A stretch of DNA of 64,000 nt. Source: Lottia gigantea (Eukaryota; Mollusca; Gastropoda; Lottiidae). The notes under the pieces were generated by a model. That model did not search any database. It saw only the letters and a list, made by a program, of their open reading frames with translations, and had not been told where the DNA came from. The stretch spans positions 1,456,530-1,520,529 of the forward strand of contig NW_008709919.1 of the NCBI RefSeq assembly GCF_000327385.1, read 5' to 3'. Positions 50,598 to 62,205 of the stretch are shown here, one piece after another. The position numbers and the translations under genes were made by a program. The first letter of the stretch is position 1. Each line of letters opens with the position of its first letter.

Positions 50598-53500
50598 TTA
50601 GAAATAAAACGAAGAGGCAGTCCTTTGAGTTGAGCAAGTTCCGGGCACACATGTGCGTCCGTTGAATTTAAGACCTGGTATACAAGACCTTCCATATAAT
50701 CTACCATAAACACAAATTGCATATCGACGGCAGTCTTCCATGCACTCGTATCTCCTACCATAGGTTGAACATTTTCTGCTTTCACAAGCCACCTCGACTG
50801 TACACTTGGTGTTGACTTTACATACTGGAATAAATATGAACACTTATAAATATGGGTTATTTTGTAAAGGATTAACTCTCATGTGACAAATAACCACTGC
50901 CCGTAATATGGTCGCTAAAAGCCAATTAAAATCATCATAACTGCACAGTACTAAGATCACTGATTGGTTAATGACTTCGCATTGATAATTTAATCTATAA
51001 GTGTCCAGATACTATAGGTCAGATACGATACATGGGTCATGGCTCATAGCTCGTGCTTTCAAGACCGTAGCGCAATGGAGGCAAATGCTTTACTTTTGAC
51101 CAACCTTTAGAAGTTTTTTTTTAAATCCGCCCAGACCCCCTTTGTCTCATTTTAACTTGGATTGCTCCCCGGTCTTGGCTTCCAATTTGCATGGTTTCGC
51201 CGGAAAGGTGGCAATAACGTAAAAGTCGGTAGGCATGCCAATGTCAAGGACTTTCTGGATTACTACTCAAAACTAATGGATGGTTTCGTGACAAAAAATA
51301 AATAATTTTGCACATACAGTACTGATACAAGATAGTTAAGAAGAGGCATACCTGCTTTCGGTTTAGGTGGTACGACTGGTTTAGGTTGAAATATAGGCAT
51401 AATTAGTGGACTTGGCTGTGTTTGACCATACACTGGTCCAGACTCGACCCATGGTAGTCGATCTTTATAATCACAATAAAATGACATGAAGAAATCTTCG
51501 CCCTCGAATATTGGACACTCTCTATCTTGCTTGTAGCCCCAGACTTGTAGTAATGATTCGCCATAAGAACTACTGTATTGTTTGGGGAAATCCGGAGTGA
51601 TGTCAACCACACCGGAGCATGGGCGATATTTAGCTGGATTAGATCCTGGTACTCTACAGGCCGTGTGACAAATTCTTCCACACTGATCAAACGCACGGAG
51701 TAAAGCAGTTGACTTTCCAGAGATTCCAATATCTTTGACGGCTAAGTAGGCTATACTGATAGAGGTAGCTAGACGCTGATCAATAATGGAAGATTCTGAA
51801 TAATATCCTTCGTAATTGATACCTTGTGAAGAGATGAATATTTGTCCAATACCATGAGTGTCTTGACAATTGCCATAACCTTTAGGCTCAACAGCCCTGG
51901 GTCTCACATATTGGTTTACAGCTGTGTAAGCTTTCGGTTCATAAATGTCGTTCTTCGTCATTACTTTACCATTTCGTACTGGATATGATCCGCTTCCACT
52001 GAACTCGGGAGCTCTGTTGGAGATGACTTTAACAGGGAAATAAGACCATTTGTTTGTGTCACAAACACCATCAATACAGAATGTATTTTGACATGTTCTT
52101 GGAGCTTTAATATATCTATTACTATCGATGCAGTTAGAAGGCCTAGGATTAACTGGTGGAATAGGATTTATTGGAGGTCCTGGATTAACGGGTGGCCTTG
52201 GATCAACAGGTGTCCACGGATCAGTTGGGGGATCAACAGGTGGTCCTGGATTAACAGGTGGTCCTGGATTAACAGGTGGTCCTGGATTGACTGGTGGTCC
52301 TGGATTGACTGGAGGTCCTGGATTAATTGGTGGTCCTGGATTCACGGGTGGCTGCAAACTTGGATTGACAGGGTAACATCTGTAACTTGTTCTGTTACAT
52401 GCCAAATATATCGAACCACAGTCGGGGTTTGTGCGGCTACATTCTGGGGATGGTTGGTATTCATAATCCGTTAATGTCGCGTACATGTCTCTTTGGGTGA
52501 CAGTAACATTACCAGTTGGTAATTGAATGACGTTTATAACTGTATCTCCAGTATGAAGAGGTAGATCATTTGATTCGGGATATCGAGTAGGGTCACCTCC
52601 TGCAGCCAAAGTCTTCTGTCTGAATTGTTCCCAAACATAATCAATATAAGCATGATGCATGAAGAAAACTGGATCAAAGGATGCTGTATCAATACTTTCC
52701 ATTAAACCACCTACATGGATGTGGTAAGAACCATGGTGATATTCTATGTCATGTTCTAATTCAGCAGTTGGTGAAACGATGTCTTCAATTCTTCCCCTTG
52801 ACATAATGTCATTTAAAATATCTTTATCCATGGGGAAGGCCTGATTTCCCACATTTCGTGTCAACTCTCCGATAGGGGTATTCCAGTTAGCGAATGGACC
52901 TGATGTAACCACACCATTAGGGGTCCCCAAAAATTCATCTGACCAAAGATAAGAACCATCATCGCCCAATTCTGCTTCAATGGTATTATCGATGTAGGGA
53001 ATACAAACTCCAGGCACTTTGCTTTGTAAGGCTCTTTCATACCTAAATTTGTATAAATTCGAATCATTAATTTTTCATGCTGCATTCAATTACTCAATTT
53101 CGATAAAGTTACAAAAGTGTCTCGTATACATTGCTTTTTATTTTTCTCCCAAAAGACTACTACGTATTATAGAGGAGTTTTACTTGTCCTCGTAACCTTG
53201 TAACTTATATATATATTTTATCTTGTCACTCGAAAATTCAACTTCAAATTGTTACGTAAATCATATTTAATAGCTGTTTCGTTGTGGGTTATCAAATGTG
53301 TGTCAAGAGTGTATTCTGAATCAGATTTTATGAAATAAGAACTTACATAACAAGATACATTCGATGCCAGCCCAAAAATCCGGGACCACCATGAGCTCGA
53401 ACAGAAGCATCGCCAACATGGAACATAGCCACAGCGTCGTACATATTTGGTGTCATCGTCTACAAAAATATATAGCAATTGAAAATCACCAATATAGATA

Positions 53501-54044
53501 CCTGTACCATCTATAATAATAATAAAAAATTGTCCTTCCTTTCGAATGGAAAGCCTGCGATCTTTCGTGCGTTTGCCTTTTGTATGATGCCACACGTCGG
53601 GTCAGGAATGGACAAATAAATTTCATTTTTACATGGGCAGCTATATAATATATATATGATAACACTTACTGTATCCTGTTTTAAGGCGTTGATTGCATTA
53701 TGATAGTTGTCTCGTTCTGCGCTTGTTAACATTCGGTATTCCTTTCTAATACATGTGCTTCCCCCTGCTTGACGTTTCACCCTACGGTTAATGAGAGGTT
53801 CCGCTAGACGTCTATAATCTCTTCTGTTTGGGAGTACCATTGGTTCGGCGGGTGGATTCATGCGACCTCTCAGCGATGTTTCGCAGTACCAACATAATGA
53901 TTTACCAACAACGGAGGCCAGTGACTTTCTGGAATATTTCTGGTAGCATTCTTTCAACTGTTTAGGCAAAGGGGCCTCTCTGATTAAAGGTTCTACATCT
54001 GTTACGATTGATAATAATAGCAGCAAGGACAGTGCTATCCTCAT
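50598..54044 (-). CDS. Secreted tyrosinase-like protein with proline-rich insert and Cys-rich C-terminus (shell-matrix type)
   Basis: Coding exons on the minus strand are 54044-53670, 53459-53347, 53042-51352 and 50824-50598, giving 801 residues in frame. Residues 1-19 are a signal peptide (MRIALSLLLLLSIVTDVEP). RRVKR at 87-91 is a furin-type site, so a propeptide is likely. The binuclear copper centre is intact: CuA MFHVGDASVRAHGGPGFLGW then H (His 139, 148, 157) and CuB HHGSYHIHVGG with FDPVFFMHHAYIDYVWEQF (about His 266, 270, 293). An o-diphenol or tyrosine oxidase activity is therefore plausible. Residues about 386-467 are tandem PPVNPG hexapeptides with PPTDPWTP in the middle. The segment to about 725 (WSYFPVKVISNRAPEFSG, RAFDQCGRICHTACR) resembles the C-terminal part of molluscan shell tyrosinases. 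The last exon is a separate Cys-rich module (CKVNTKC, CESRKCSTYGRRYECMEDC). Family knowledge suggests cross-linking of organic matrix in shell or periostracum. A 5' UTR exon probably lies near 55.1 kb. Confidence 0.93.
51060..51172 (+). repeat. Dispersed repeat, copy B, in tyrosinase intron 3
   Basis: TAGCGCAATGGAGGCAAATG, TTTAGAAGTTTTTTTTTAAA and CGCCCAGACCCCCTTT match in order, and in the same orientation, the copy at about 4795-4925 in the G-alpha-q gene. Confidence 0.7.
52130..52375 (-). repeat. Coding minisatellite, 18-bp unit encoding PPVNPG
   Basis: On the plus strand the unit is GGTCCTGGATTAACAGGT with silent and conservative variation. About eleven hexapeptides are encoded, interrupted by PPTDPWTPVDPR. 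The unit is a multiple of three and remains in frame. A Gly-rich open frame on the opposite strand is its shadow. Confidence 0.93.
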
Positions 54045-54884
54045 TTGAATTCTGAAACGGTAAGATACTAAGGGGTTATAAGTAATTGGTTTGAGGAAGT
54101 TTCAGTAAAGCCAAGACGAAATTTAATTACAAATAAGTTAAGGATGCTTGGCGTATATAAAAAAGTTTCCCTGTTCAAAACCTATATGCTGTCCTGGAAG
54201 AAAAGAGGCTCTCTTGCCTTTTCAATGTGTGTATTAAGAAAATCCTACCACTACGATATGAACCATTCAAATGAAATATAATTTGCGATAGTAACATGAA
54301 TATCTGGTTATTTTTTCGGGGTGTATTTTCATGAACCAAAGAAGCTGGACCGGTAATCATGATGGCGCAATTGTCCCCAACTTGCTCGCAAGGGAAGAAC
54401 ATCTCTTTACATTCCAGTGCCATATTTGTCCGGTCTTGGTGCTAATGATTATTAAGTATTATTTATTTTGCGCTGGTTTCTACATTTAATGACTCAAGCG
54501 AAGGTTTAAACTGGACTCCTGTTGTGTTTCCTTATCGCTATACTTCGGGGCGAAGCTTTAGATGGAATGGTGGACCAGTTTAGCGAAAGTTGCAAGACAT
54601 CTTGTTGGATGGAGTGAATTAAACCATTTTGCCAATAAAAAGTCAAACCAGAGTACGTATATTCTGAAATATGTATATCATAGTTGCAAGGAACAGTTAT
54701 AAACAAAGTTTAAAAATATTTTGACTGTTTTTGAAAAATTTATAACCAAATTAAGTTCATAAAACAATGTTACTCCTTCCAGTGACATTCATGGACAAAC
54801 AAAATTTGACATCGCAATATTAACAGAAACCCATACATTGTTATGAGAAAAGTAATAATTTCTGTTTTTATGATCATTACACAC

Positions 54885-55105
54885 TACCCGTTTAACATAG
54901 TTTATAAAGCTAACACACTACCCGTTTAACATAGTTTATAATGCTAACACACTACCCGTTAAGTTTATGATGCTAACACACTACCCGTTTAACATAGTTT
55001 ATAATGCTAACACACTACCCGTTTAACATAGTTTATAATGCTAACACACTACCCGATTAACATAGTTTATAATGCTAACACTACCCGTTTAACATAGAAA
55101 AACGC
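54885..55105 (-). repeat. Tandem repeat, 32-bp unit, about 7 copies, upstream of the tyrosinase gene
   Basis: On the plus strand the unit is ACACTACCCGTTTAACATAG followed by TTTATAATGCTA. One copy is shortened. The array stops about 14 bases before the inferred 5' UTR donor at 55104-55109 and would lie in the 5' UTR intron. Confidence 0.9.
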
Positions 55106-55109
55106 TTAC

Positions 55110-55192
55110 CTTGGAGAATAGATAAATAGATGTATAAATGTTGAAAGAATTGAATAATTATGCTGAAGTTTGCGACGAGGAGAGATATAAAT
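55110..55192 (-). promoter_or_regulatory. Probable core promoter and non-coding first exon of the tyrosinase gene
   Basis: On the minus strand TTATATCTCTCC (near 55190) resembles a TATA box. About 75 bases downstream, CTCCAAG is followed by GTAAGC, a strong donor. The coding exon at 54044 is preceded by an acceptor CCGTTTCAG (ending at 54052) seven bases before the ATG. Together they suggest a short untranslated exon near 55110-55160. This is inferred from signals only. Confidence 0.45.
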
Positions 55193-55199
55193 GAAAAAT

Positions 55200-56940
55200 G
55201 ATTAACTTTTAAGGCTTCACAATATTTCACCTGGCTTGAAATAGGTAAGTATATTTCGTCACACGCACGTAAAACCTGTCAAATTTGATGAGGGTTAAGA
55301 CAAAGTTGTATTATAATTGATTGCTTTGACTATATATTTGACAAGGAACTTCACTAATTTTTGACAGTTACTATAACGTTCAAATGATTTATTTAATGAC
55401 GTATTGTAATGTATGTATATTTTTTTTATGTTTCCTCATACAAATGCAGCTATGTTTGAAAAAGTTTCATATTAGCTCTTATAGATTTTATAGTTTCAAA
55501 AAAAGAAAGGTGAGCTGTAAATTTCCAGACGATTAGACAGCCTAATAAATCACTCATAATCATTCAGAATCTTACTTAGGTAACATTTTTTAATTCAAGT
55601 TAAAAAAAAGTTATATCGCCTACTTTAAAGAGAATTAAGAGGATGTCTAGTCTTCTGATGCCTTCTGTAGTTCCAGACATCTTTACCAGACCACAACGAC
55701 ACTATCCGAAATACGGTTTGCTAATGTTACTTTCAATAGTAACTTTTCTAGTTTTGGATCTTAGACGACGGGATGTTAAAACAATCAAAACTGTCCATGA
55801 TTTGGCTACTACGAATAAATGGTAGTCGTGGGTCCTAATCTCGGTCTGTATATGAGAGTATTGTGACCTTGAATGAGTCATCTATCCTTGTTATTCCAGA
55901 CCTACCCGCTGTAAATGGTTACAGATAATCTGAGGAAGATCAATGCCCAGCTGGTAGAAAAGATCTTAGTGAACCTCGGTTGTTATTCTTTTAAAATTGG
56001 TTGTTTCTTTCATATTTCCTTCTTCCTGGATGTACAGGATTTGTGCATATAAACGCTATACATGTCCCGGATACGGACAAAAAAAAAATCACTATTGAAT
56101 CGCTTTAAACTTGCTCCCTCCAGCGATAGAAACTTACAGGATAGCCCTTAAAAAACTAAAAAATTCTTTGATAGTTATTTAAATACAGCTGCAGGTATTT
56201 TGGTTTATTTTCCATGGGTTACTTGGTTTGTCAACTTCATATCCATTTTGGAGAGTGCACTTGCTTAACATTGTTTACTTGGTATATTTATTACTCCATT
56301 CATATTTAAGGATGTGGAGACATTAACGAGGAAGTCAGGTCAACCAATCAAGTTTTCTTTTAAACTAGAGTTTGTCGACTATATTCGGGTTTTGGGGATA
56401 TTCCTCTCTGTAAACATTAAGAATCTTAATGATATTTTAGTCCATGATAGACTTAAACCCATAGCTCAATAGAACTTTAATATCAATATATCTAATTATA
56501 TGTATATATATTTTTATTTCCTCTCCATTTTAATTTGATACTCTCTCTTTAGTTAATAGGATGTTGGTTACAGAAACAGAAAACGACGAACTACATTCAC
56601 ATTAATATATATACTCTATTATTTTAGAATTTGTCAATTTGTTATTAGTATTTCTTTATAATTTAATTTCATTACTTTATTAATATCAAGCTGAATTTTC
56701 ACCTCCGCCTGTGCTATCGTGACTTCACTTATATGTTGTTGTTACAACCACTCTTACCCACTTTTAAGTTTGACAATATATTTGATAGGTATATATCAAT
56801 CATTGCGTCAGTAGCGTCTCAATGTCATGTTAATTTGAAGGGTATTATAACGAAACGTTTATAGTTCACGTCCCAGGTGCATAATAATAAATTTTAAAAG
56901 CATTTTTAAAAATAAATTGGATTCATTGTATAATCTTTTT
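55200..56940. other. Intergenic, nothing recognised
   Basis: AT-rich sequence. A plus-strand frame of 60 codons at 55643-55825 has a hydrophobic centre but no recognisable family. The stretch near 55830-55980 (for example TACCCGCTGTAAATGGTTAC) has a repeat-like feel without an identified partner in the window. Confidence 0.4.
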
Positions 56941-56944
56941 AGGA

Positions 56945-57135
56945 AAAAGAATTTAAATACCAGACTCCAAAGTGGACACGGGACGACGGTTTATTGTCCT
57001 ATCCGAACGACTAGACATGTCAGTCCCTCCGATCTACATCACTGACAGGGGGAAACTGTGTTTTATAATCATATGCGGGGATTGAACCCTCAGGTTTGCG
57101 AACAAGTGTGTAACTCACTAGACTTCACCTTAAGA
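56945..57135 (-). mobile_element. tRNA-derived SINE
   Basis: On the minus strand a tRNA-like head GTCTAGTGAGTTACACACTT is followed by a B box GAGGGTTCAATCCCCG (57076-57091). Next comes a body with CAGTTTCCCCCTGTCAGTGA and a tail GGATAGGACAATAAACCGTC then GTCCCGTGT. The GGGACG-TAAACC-GTCCCGTG type hairpin is a feature I know from molluscan SINEs. The copy appears diverged; target duplications were not identified. Confidence 0.65.
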
Positions 57136-57189
57136 ATTCTGACTAAAAAAATTAAGATCGGAACTGTAGTCTCTTGCGCGCTCATGGGC

Positions 57190-57345
57190 CAATCATAAAG
57201 TATTCTGGCTAAGTCAGGGGCAATAGCTCCAAAAACGTTCATGGAAAATTCATTCGCTCGACCTCATCAGAAGCATAGCAACGTTTACAAGACAATTTTC
57301 AAGTATTTTTGCTAAGTCAAGGGCAATAACTCAAAAACGTTCATT
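57190..57345 (+). repeat. Diverged direct duplication of about 110 bp
   Basis: GCTAAGTCAGGGGCAATAGC, TCCAAAAACGTTCATGGAAAA recurs as GCTAAGTCAAGGGCAATAAC, TCAAAAACGTTCATTGAAAA with intervening sequence between. Confidence 0.7.
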
Positions 57346-58039
57346 GAAAATTAACGAAGTCGACCTTATTCGTGATCTCATTAATATACATAAGCCACAT
57401 CCGATCAGGCCTGTAGTTCAAAGACAAATTTTTGACGTCTTTTGACTAGTTTGAGACGAATATACATATATATCATATCAGCACAAGTATAGAAAATTTC
57501 GTCAATGTGAGATCCTGAACTGTAGAGTAAGAACTGTTTTGTTGTGGTCTCAATTACTTGAAATGTTCTTCTCTGCCTTTACACAGTAATTTTAATTAAT
57601 ATCGACAGCGAAGTTTTACACCCGATGACGTATTAGCTCACGTTGCGAATTTTTGTCGTAGATGATGCGATAAAGTACCAATAGGCCAACCACCGAAAAG
57701 GTTAATGCTGTTGTATTTACTTCTCAGAAAGACATACAGAGAGGATCGTTGGGCTAATCGGAATTCGTTGTCAAGAAGTTGGATAATGCACCGGAAAGAT
57801 AAAGATGCCTACTCGAACCTCGGTCGTAGTCGTAGGACTGCGGGTGATGGTTGAGCAGTGTATATAATAATGATCTAACACATCAGTTACTTCCCCTTTT
57901 GATCCGGCAGAAAAATTTAAGCGTTCTCAGTGAAGATTGGAAGCGTACATTCCTGCTATTGTTATAAATTCTACCGTCATTGATTCCCTGGCGGTGCATC
58001 TTTCACACCTATAGTAATAAAGTAAAATGTTTCTAAACA

Positions 58040-59285
58040 TACCAAAACTGTAAGAGTTGTAACCCTTGAAGTGAGCTACGTCCCTTGCCTCGAACGTTGG
58101 AACAAGCATGGTTCTGGCGATACTATTACACCCATTGCAATGAAAAATGAATATACATGTTGTAGCTAAACACCATTCACAGTTTAACAATTTTTTTATA
58201 TCATATATCGCTAACAAAGAGTTAAAACGTAAGAGTTACCTCCCTTAAAGTGAACATGTCAATTATATTTATTTACATAAAAAGAACAAGAAACGCCAAG
58301 AGTTGTATCCCTTGAAGTGAAAATCATGATAATATCACTTTATAAGTGAGGTATAAACAGTGTGCATCCAGAGTTCGAGACTCTTCTGAAATGATGCAAC
58401 AACCACTAAAGCTTATGTCTTCAAGGATAGAAGAAGGCACAAGCAAATTCAAAAGACTGAAACTGAATAAATATTACATTTTTAAAAGATTAGTTTTCAC
58501 ATTTGAAAGTGTGTTATATATGCCATAAACATGATATATTTTCTCTATCCTTCCTTCCCCATTGAGAGAGCTTTAAGTGTTCCTACGACTAACATCTGTG
58601 ATCAATTTAAAAACCTGGTTTGCAACAACTAGTTTGGAATTGGGAGTCCAAACATGGTAGTAATCACTCATGAAAGCACGTGCAGTATGAGCTACGACAT
58701 CATATCGAGAACAGTGAACATTGAAAGTCTATATCAATGCAATTGTCTTCACATCGGCGCCTTATACACTTATTGAAATGAAATTTAAAAAGGTTACCAA
58801 ACACTCTTCTAAGTGAAAAAAGTAAACATATCAAAAAAACTGTAAGAGTTACATCCCTTAAAGTGAGCAAGTCAAATGTTTGTAAACAACAGAGAAAATA
58901 AAACAAAGCCATGAGTTACATCCCTTGAAGTGAAAATCGGAAAGTATTACTTTTAGTTGATGATAAGTAACTACTGATGAAAGCATTTGCAGTCCGTATA
59001 TTATTGAATCAACATCGTCACGAGTTGCATATCATTAGGTGTAGAAGGATAGGATGTATAACTCCATTTATTTCATTTCATTTTCCTAACGCACTGGCTT
59101 CAAGTATTAGCTGCGGCACTGAACATTACATTGGATGCGTTCATTACCAGTTATTTTATAAATGCTTCTGTTGACCAATTGTTAAAAAAAACATACACTT
59201 CACAACCTTAGAAATTGAAGTGAAAATGATTGATATAATAAACATACACAAACTGTAAGAGTTACCTCCCTTGAAGTGAACACGA
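58040..59285. repeat. Dispersed motif family GTAAGAGTTACCTCCCTTGA, six copies
   Basis: Copies lie near 58050, 58230, 58300, 58843, 58910 and 59250, each followed by AGTGA(A/G). They come in pairs about 75 bp apart (ACTGTAAGAG... then GCCAAGAGTTGTATCCCTTG), suggesting several copies of one small element. Inverse copies occur at 30.64 and 30.69 kb. Confidence 0.65.
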
Positions 59286-59352
59286 TAATTCTGTTTAAAA
59301 TCATACAAAACAAATACGAAAAACCGGTATTCCGCATTGCTACTTTTTTGGA

Positions 59353-59480
59353 CGATTCAATCCTGATAAGCTAGGTCGAGATGATACAGAGCCTACTGGT
59401 TAAATACCCCTCATCATCTGGATTGACGTATGCCGGTTTCCTGATAAAAGGAGTATCTTTCATCCTAGGTTTGAAGGAAA
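59353..59480 (+). repeat. Dispersed repeat pair, first copy (second at about 60480-60570)
   Basis: CCTCATCATCTGGATTGACG, TATGCCG, TCCTGATAAAAGGAGTATC here corresponds to CCTGATCATCTGCATTGCCG, AATGCCG, TCCTGGTAAACGTAGTACC near 60508-60560. The copies are diverged and non-coding. Confidence 0.6.
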
Positions 59481-59860
59481 TTCGGACATATTTTGGTTGA
59501 TTTGTATCTGATATATATAGCAGCATAACTGGTCTTACGGGATCTCTTGATCAACGGATATCGGAATAGTGCTAAACGAAGATATAATTGTATCCGATCG
59601 ACTTAATTTGATTGCATGATCAAATCCTAAAGCTTACAACCACAAATAAAAAATGTTTGTTTGTTCGAGTTATATTGTATTTCAGTAGCCTTGAATTAAC
59701 AATATTCATTTTAGATAGTAATGTTGACAAAACTATATGCAGATTTCCAATGTACATATTTGTTAGAATAAGACACTGTAGGGATTAAACTTGATGATAG
59801 GCTACAAACAGCATGGTTCATATATACTGAAAGGCAAAAGAAACGTTATGTGGATGTATC

Positions 59861-60287
59861 ATATATCGGGTATCCCAAAAATAACGTCCTAAAGTTCGAC
59901 GGGTAGTATCTCAGCTGTTGGTAAACTGACCTCTTGCAAAACTCTCACATATACTTCAACCACCGTTTTTTCCATCCCAAGATGCTGTTTCGGAACTCAT
60001 CTAAAGGTATCTGCTCCAAAGAAGCGACAATCCTTCCTTTCGGTTCCTGTTCCGTCAGTTTGTCCCGTTGACACCTTTTCCATAAGAGAATCCCAAATGG
60101 CATAATCCATTGGATTACAGTCTGGGTTTGGGGCGGCCAGTCATTCTTGTGAATAAATTCCGCTGTAGCCTCCTTCATGCTTGGGATACCATGTTAGTAT
60201 GCGATGGGGCCCCGTCTTGTTGGTATCTATGGGTGAAAGATCAGTTCAGATACTAACCGTCGAACTTTAGGACATCCGATATATATC
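59861..60287 (-). mobile_element. Internally deleted mariner-like DNA transposon
   Basis: Terminal inverted repeats are seen at 59861-59910 and 60251-60287: both outer ends read ATATATCGG(A/G)T, then GTCCTAAAGTTCGACGG, then TAGTATCT. Between them the minus strand encodes a transposase C-terminal fragment at about 60215-59945: a degraded TRRGP (from QDGAP), FIHKNDWPPQ and DEFRNSILGWKKR. These match the last catalytic part of mariner-family transposases. The DPN-type motif after WPPQ is disrupted by a frame change, and the N-terminal two thirds of the gene is missing, so the copy is non-autonomous and dead. Confidence 0.8.
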
Positions 60288-60299
60288 TTAATATTCAAA

Positions 60300-62200
60300 T
60301 GATTATTTATGTAAATAAAAACATCGGCGCAATTCAGTATTAAATGGACTCTTAAGACAACAAAAAAGCAGCAGGTTTAGAGGTCAGGTGATTGATTCTC
60401 CCAAATTTACAGGTCTAGAATGTAACAAATACTTCATTAAGAAAAGGGAATAAACGGTCTGGAACTGCTGGATATAACACGCCCAATAGGGCCTCCCCGT
60501 GAAATGCCCCTGATCATCTGCATTGCCGAATGCCGCTGTCCTGGTAAACGTAGTACCTTTTTTTCTGATCTGAAAGTAGATAAAATAATGGGCGAGAGGT
60601 AACAGTGCTACATACATTTTTGGGTTTTTTTTGCCGTTCGGTATCCCTTAACATGAAAACTTGTTGAGAATGAGAATTTTCAGAAAGATTTAAGTATTTA
60701 AGTATATAGAATCAATGGCTAGTGTTCCTTTTGTATGTTTTTCCTTTTAAATATTAAGATGTTGACATTAAAAAGTTCCAAACCATGTTATGCTCCTCTT
60801 GTTTCACTGTCATTTTCGGATCATGCAACTTTGCAAGTATCAAGAAGACCGAAGTCGAAATAGAAAATGGGGAAAATACTGTCTAATCGGATACAACCAA
60901 AATTTACCTTAGTTCTTTTCTGCGTCTTCTGTGGCAGAGAAGCAAATACATCGGAAGATTTGTAGGTTGGTTGGCCGCTTAGGCTATTCCGCTGCCAGGA
61001 GAGGTAGCAGGATAGTAGATGAGGATTATAACTTGGACACCAACCGAGTGAGTTTTCATTATCATACGAAGTTGATTAAGCTTCTTGCAAGAAACCGAAC
61101 GGTGCTGTTTTGCTGTTGGGCTTCTTCTTCTTAATGGTGAAAGTTCATTTGTATTGATACATTTGTAGATTTTAGAAGCACATATGCCGAGGCGCGAAAT
61201 GCTAGAAAATTTAAGATAAAAGTATTTGGATGCGAAGTTCCTCATATGGACTTTTTGTTGAAGATAACCATCCCTGTTCCATAACACACCAAGATTAACA
61301 TAATGGGTTAAGGGCAAACGTGAATTAATGCTACTTACTTGGAAAATGATCATTAGTAATGCACGACATTGGGCACCAATTTGCAAGAAAGCATGAGTCT
61401 TTACACTTAAAGGCTTGTGCTTTAAAGCAATGAAATGTCGACTTAACAGACTTTTGACAAATCCGAAAGAAGAATGCCGATATCGAATCAACCAGTACCT
61501 TCAAGATGGTGTTCAAGCATCAGACTCACCGAGCAACCATCGTTTGTAATCTTGGAAAATTTCAATGAATATTGATTGCATTTTTGAAAACGTTTCATCT
61601 TCATACTTCTGAAAAATAAGGAAAACGGGTGACATAAGTTCCACATACAATTTTGTATTTGAAGGCACTTTAAAATTAATTTCACCAACATAGCAAATTT
61701 TAGAAACTTTCATATTTCACATGCCATTATATGCCTTAATACCGATACCAGGAACGACTGGATAATTATTACTGCATTTGCATACGAGCAATAGTATAAA
61801 TTTAAGAGCTCCCTAATCGGATTTTTATTCATCGTTAAAGGTGAGAAAATTGCTTTCCACTCTGATTGTGGTGTAAGAGCGCATCGACAAGAAATATGTA
61901 AAGGTATAAACCTAGTATATACGTAAATTATGGAAATTCAGAGGTATAAGTAATTTGTTTAACAAGTTTAGAAGTTCATTGCATGGCATTTTCTAGATTC
62001 TGGTTATAATGCTTGGCATGGTAAATATGATATGATGGAATTGTGAATAAGTTTGCGTATTTCGGGTTCCAAGTCATATCCATATCCAAAGAATGAGCTC
62101 TGGTCGACCATGCATCTTAGAGATCAACTTGATATTCGACGACCATCAGCAACTGAGGAAATATTTTGAGAATCTGGATTTAGACGACCAGAGCACACCG
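60300..62200. other. Intergenic, apart from the tentative exons listed
   Basis: Minus-strand frames here (60384-60617, 60979-61491) lack recognisable motifs; the first overlaps a dispersed repeat. No promoter or terminator signal is convincing. Confidence 0.4.
61335..61713 (-). CDS. Tentative minus-strand exons of an unrecognised gene
   Basis: A frame starting at 61713 (MKVSKICYVGEINFKVPSNT...) is open to a strong donor GTGAGT at about 61525. Further down, a Cys-rich stretch FKCKDSCFLANWC followed by PMSC ends at another donor GTAAGT near 61336. The pieces could be two exons of one gene, but the joining acceptor is ambiguous, no family is recognised and no clear signal peptide is present. 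It may well be non-coding. Confidence 0.2.
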
Positions 62201-62205
62201 AAAAA

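Noticed and set aside
52088-52474. Plus-strand Gly/Trp-rich ORFs opposite the tyrosinase
   Set aside because: They are antisense shadows of the PPVNPG coding repeat.
55643-55825. Plus-strand 60-codon frame with a hydrophobic centre
   Set aside because: No family recognised and no supporting splice or promoter signals.
60384-60617. Minus-strand 77-codon frame
   Set aside because: It overlaps a dispersed repeat also present near 59.4 kb and shows no protein motif.
60979-61491. Minus-strand frame of 170 codons
   Set aside because: Composition is not coding-like and no family motif is seen; a different frame holds the only plausible exon-like stretch.
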